Shown here: positions 63,064 to 64,000 of the stretch, one piece after another
Numbering within the stretch: position 1 is the first letter of the stretch
Layout of the letters: each line of letters starts with the position of its first letter
The notes under the pieces: model-generated
The model's database searches: none
Told to the model about the DNA's origin: nothing
The model's input: the letters and a program-made list of their open reading frames with translations, nothing else
Source: Rotaria macrura
Lineage: Eukaryota > Rotifera > Eurotatoria > Philodinida > Philodinidae
Direction of reading: 5' to 3'
Length of the DNA stretch: 64,000 nucleotides
Assembly (NCBI GenBank): GCA_900239685.1
Contig: OENT01000073.1
Span: forward strand, 3,959-67,958
Position numbers and translations under genes: made by a program

Positions 63064-63207
63064 ATTGTTTTGATAAATTCAATAAATTTCGATAAGAAAA
63101 TAAAACAAAAGATAGAAGAATTTTAGTATATTATTGCTGTTTGCCATTTTGTTCGTTTGCTTGTTTTTTTTGTTGAAGAAAAAAATAAAATAAAAAAAAA
63201 TAACACT

Positions 63208-63783
63208 ATGAAAAACAATCGTACATTAATTAAAGATGCACAAAATCTATCATCATCCGATCTTTCCAAATTCATTGTTAATTCAAATGAACATATATCA
63301 AATAATTATCAAATTGAAATATATCAAGCTTCACAATTAATTGACGACTTTAAAAAACAAATTATTGAATTATTCGAAATGAACATGAAAACTATGTATG
63401 AACAATCAAATAATAGCTATAATCCAAATGAAAAAGAACGGGAACTATTTTCGGATCAATCACGATATTTACTTATTTTATTATCCAATGAATTAGTAGC
63501 ATTTGCACATTTTCGTTTTGATATGGATTATGGTAGTCGGGTTTTATATTTATATGAATTACAAGTCAATAGCAATTATCAACGACAAGGTCTTGGTCTA
63601 TGGATAGTTGATCAAATGAAAAGATTTTGTCTAAAAACACAAATGTCAAAAATTGTTTTAACCGTTTACAAAGTCAATCAACAAGCTATTGATTTTTATA
63701 TGAAAAAATGTCAATTTCAAATTGATGTTACCAATCCAACTGATGATAATGTTGATTATGTTATACTCTCTTGTATTCTATGA
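63208..63783 (+). CDS. NAA40: N-alpha-acetyltransferase 40 (NatD), 191 aa
   Basis: GNAT enzyme that acetylates the N-terminal serine of histones H4 and H2A. One uninterrupted exon. Characteristic NAA40 stretches: NMKTMYEQS, AFAHFRFDMDYGSRVLYLYELQV (in two parts), the acetyl-CoA loop YQRQGLGLWIV (Q/RxxGxG/A type) and KIVLTVYKVNQQAIDFYMKK. The ATG at 63208 is the first in frame. Compared with human NAA40 (237 aa) the basic N-terminus is shorter and the His/Cys-rich C-terminal tail is absent. Starts about 145 nt after the stop of the cold-shock gene, on the same strand. Confidence 0.94.
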   Translation: MKNNRTLIKDAQNLSSSDLSKFIVNSNEHISNNYQIEIYQASQLIDDFKKQIIELFEMNMKTMYEQSNNSYNPNEKERELFSDQSRYLLILLSNELVAFAHFRFDMDYGSRVLYLYELQVNSNYQRQGLGLWIVDQMKRFCLKTQMSKIVLTVYKVNQQAIDFYMKKCQFQIDVTNPTDDNVDYVILSCIL

Positions 63784-64000
63784 TTCTATTTACATAGTAC
63801 GATAAAATTTTATTCATGCTTATTTTATTAATCATAAGAAACGTTGAATTTATATATGTATACATACTAATGCATTGCTTATGAAGTGTTTACTAACTAG
63901 AGAACTGATGAAAAGAAATAGATGATGCTTGAGAACAATTTTTAATTCATTGAAAACGATCAGTAACAATTGAGGTCAAGAGAATAACGTCCTTCTAACG
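63784..64000. other. NAA40 3' flank
   Basis: AT-rich end of the window; nothing else seen. Confidence 0.4.

Overview
The window is AT-rich eukaryotic DNA. Its genes are split by GT-AG introns, many only about 50 nt and others 1-2.5 kb, and several genes have strong animal orthologues. The organism is most likely a bdelloid rotifer (Rotaria/Adineta type). The main clue is the gene at 34047-36111, which belongs to the N-terminal-domain + ADP-ribosyltransferase-like + TPR family that I know chiefly from bdelloids. That assignment is an inference, not a database result. Gene models were assembled by hand from splice sites. Every complete model closes with a total coding length divisible by three.

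Layout: 1-464 is the 3' end of a Cys-rich (probably secreted) protein gene, followed by a short non-autonomous hAT element with a perfect 8-bp target duplication (897-1363). 2023-16735 (minus) is a 28-exon THOC2 gene (mRNA export). 17533-19019 (minus) is a DNAJB-type Hsp40 with a long Q/N/H-rich tail. 19619-23328 (plus) holds two genes of unknown function. 24829-27811 is CNDP2 (cytosolic dipeptidase). 28451-29094 is a broken hAT transposon. 31222-33100 holds small unknown genes. 34047-36111 is the ART-like/TPR protein. 37976-38137 may encode a short secreted peptide. 38440-42660 (minus) is a zinc-ribbon-like protein with an 80-residue gene sitting in one of its introns. 44027-46151 is an alpha-carbonic anhydrase. 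46152-51102 is a 5-kb stretch with no recognisable gene.

51103-59342 (plus) is the most unusual locus: one 1206-residue protein that joins an MJ1316-type RNA-end-recognition domain, an endonuclease/exonuclease/phosphatase domain, a 2H phosphoesterase-like domain and a poly(A)-polymerase-like nucleotidyltransferase. Its introns carry a foldback repeat, a TA-flanked MITE and a GC-rich minisatellite. It is followed by a single cold-shock-domain protein with a probable mitochondrial presequence (59461-59846), a decayed mariner copy with about 196-bp inverted repeats (61331-62010), a two-cold-shock-domain protein (62171-63063) and NAA40 (63208-63783). The plus-strand block from 51103 to the end is therefore rich in RNA-binding or RNA-processing functions. 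Each gene appears to have its own transcript; several have AATAAA signals close after the stop.

Mobile DNA is all non-autonomous or broken: two hAT-type elements, one mariner relic, one TA MITE and two long foldback repeats, mostly in introns or gene flanks.
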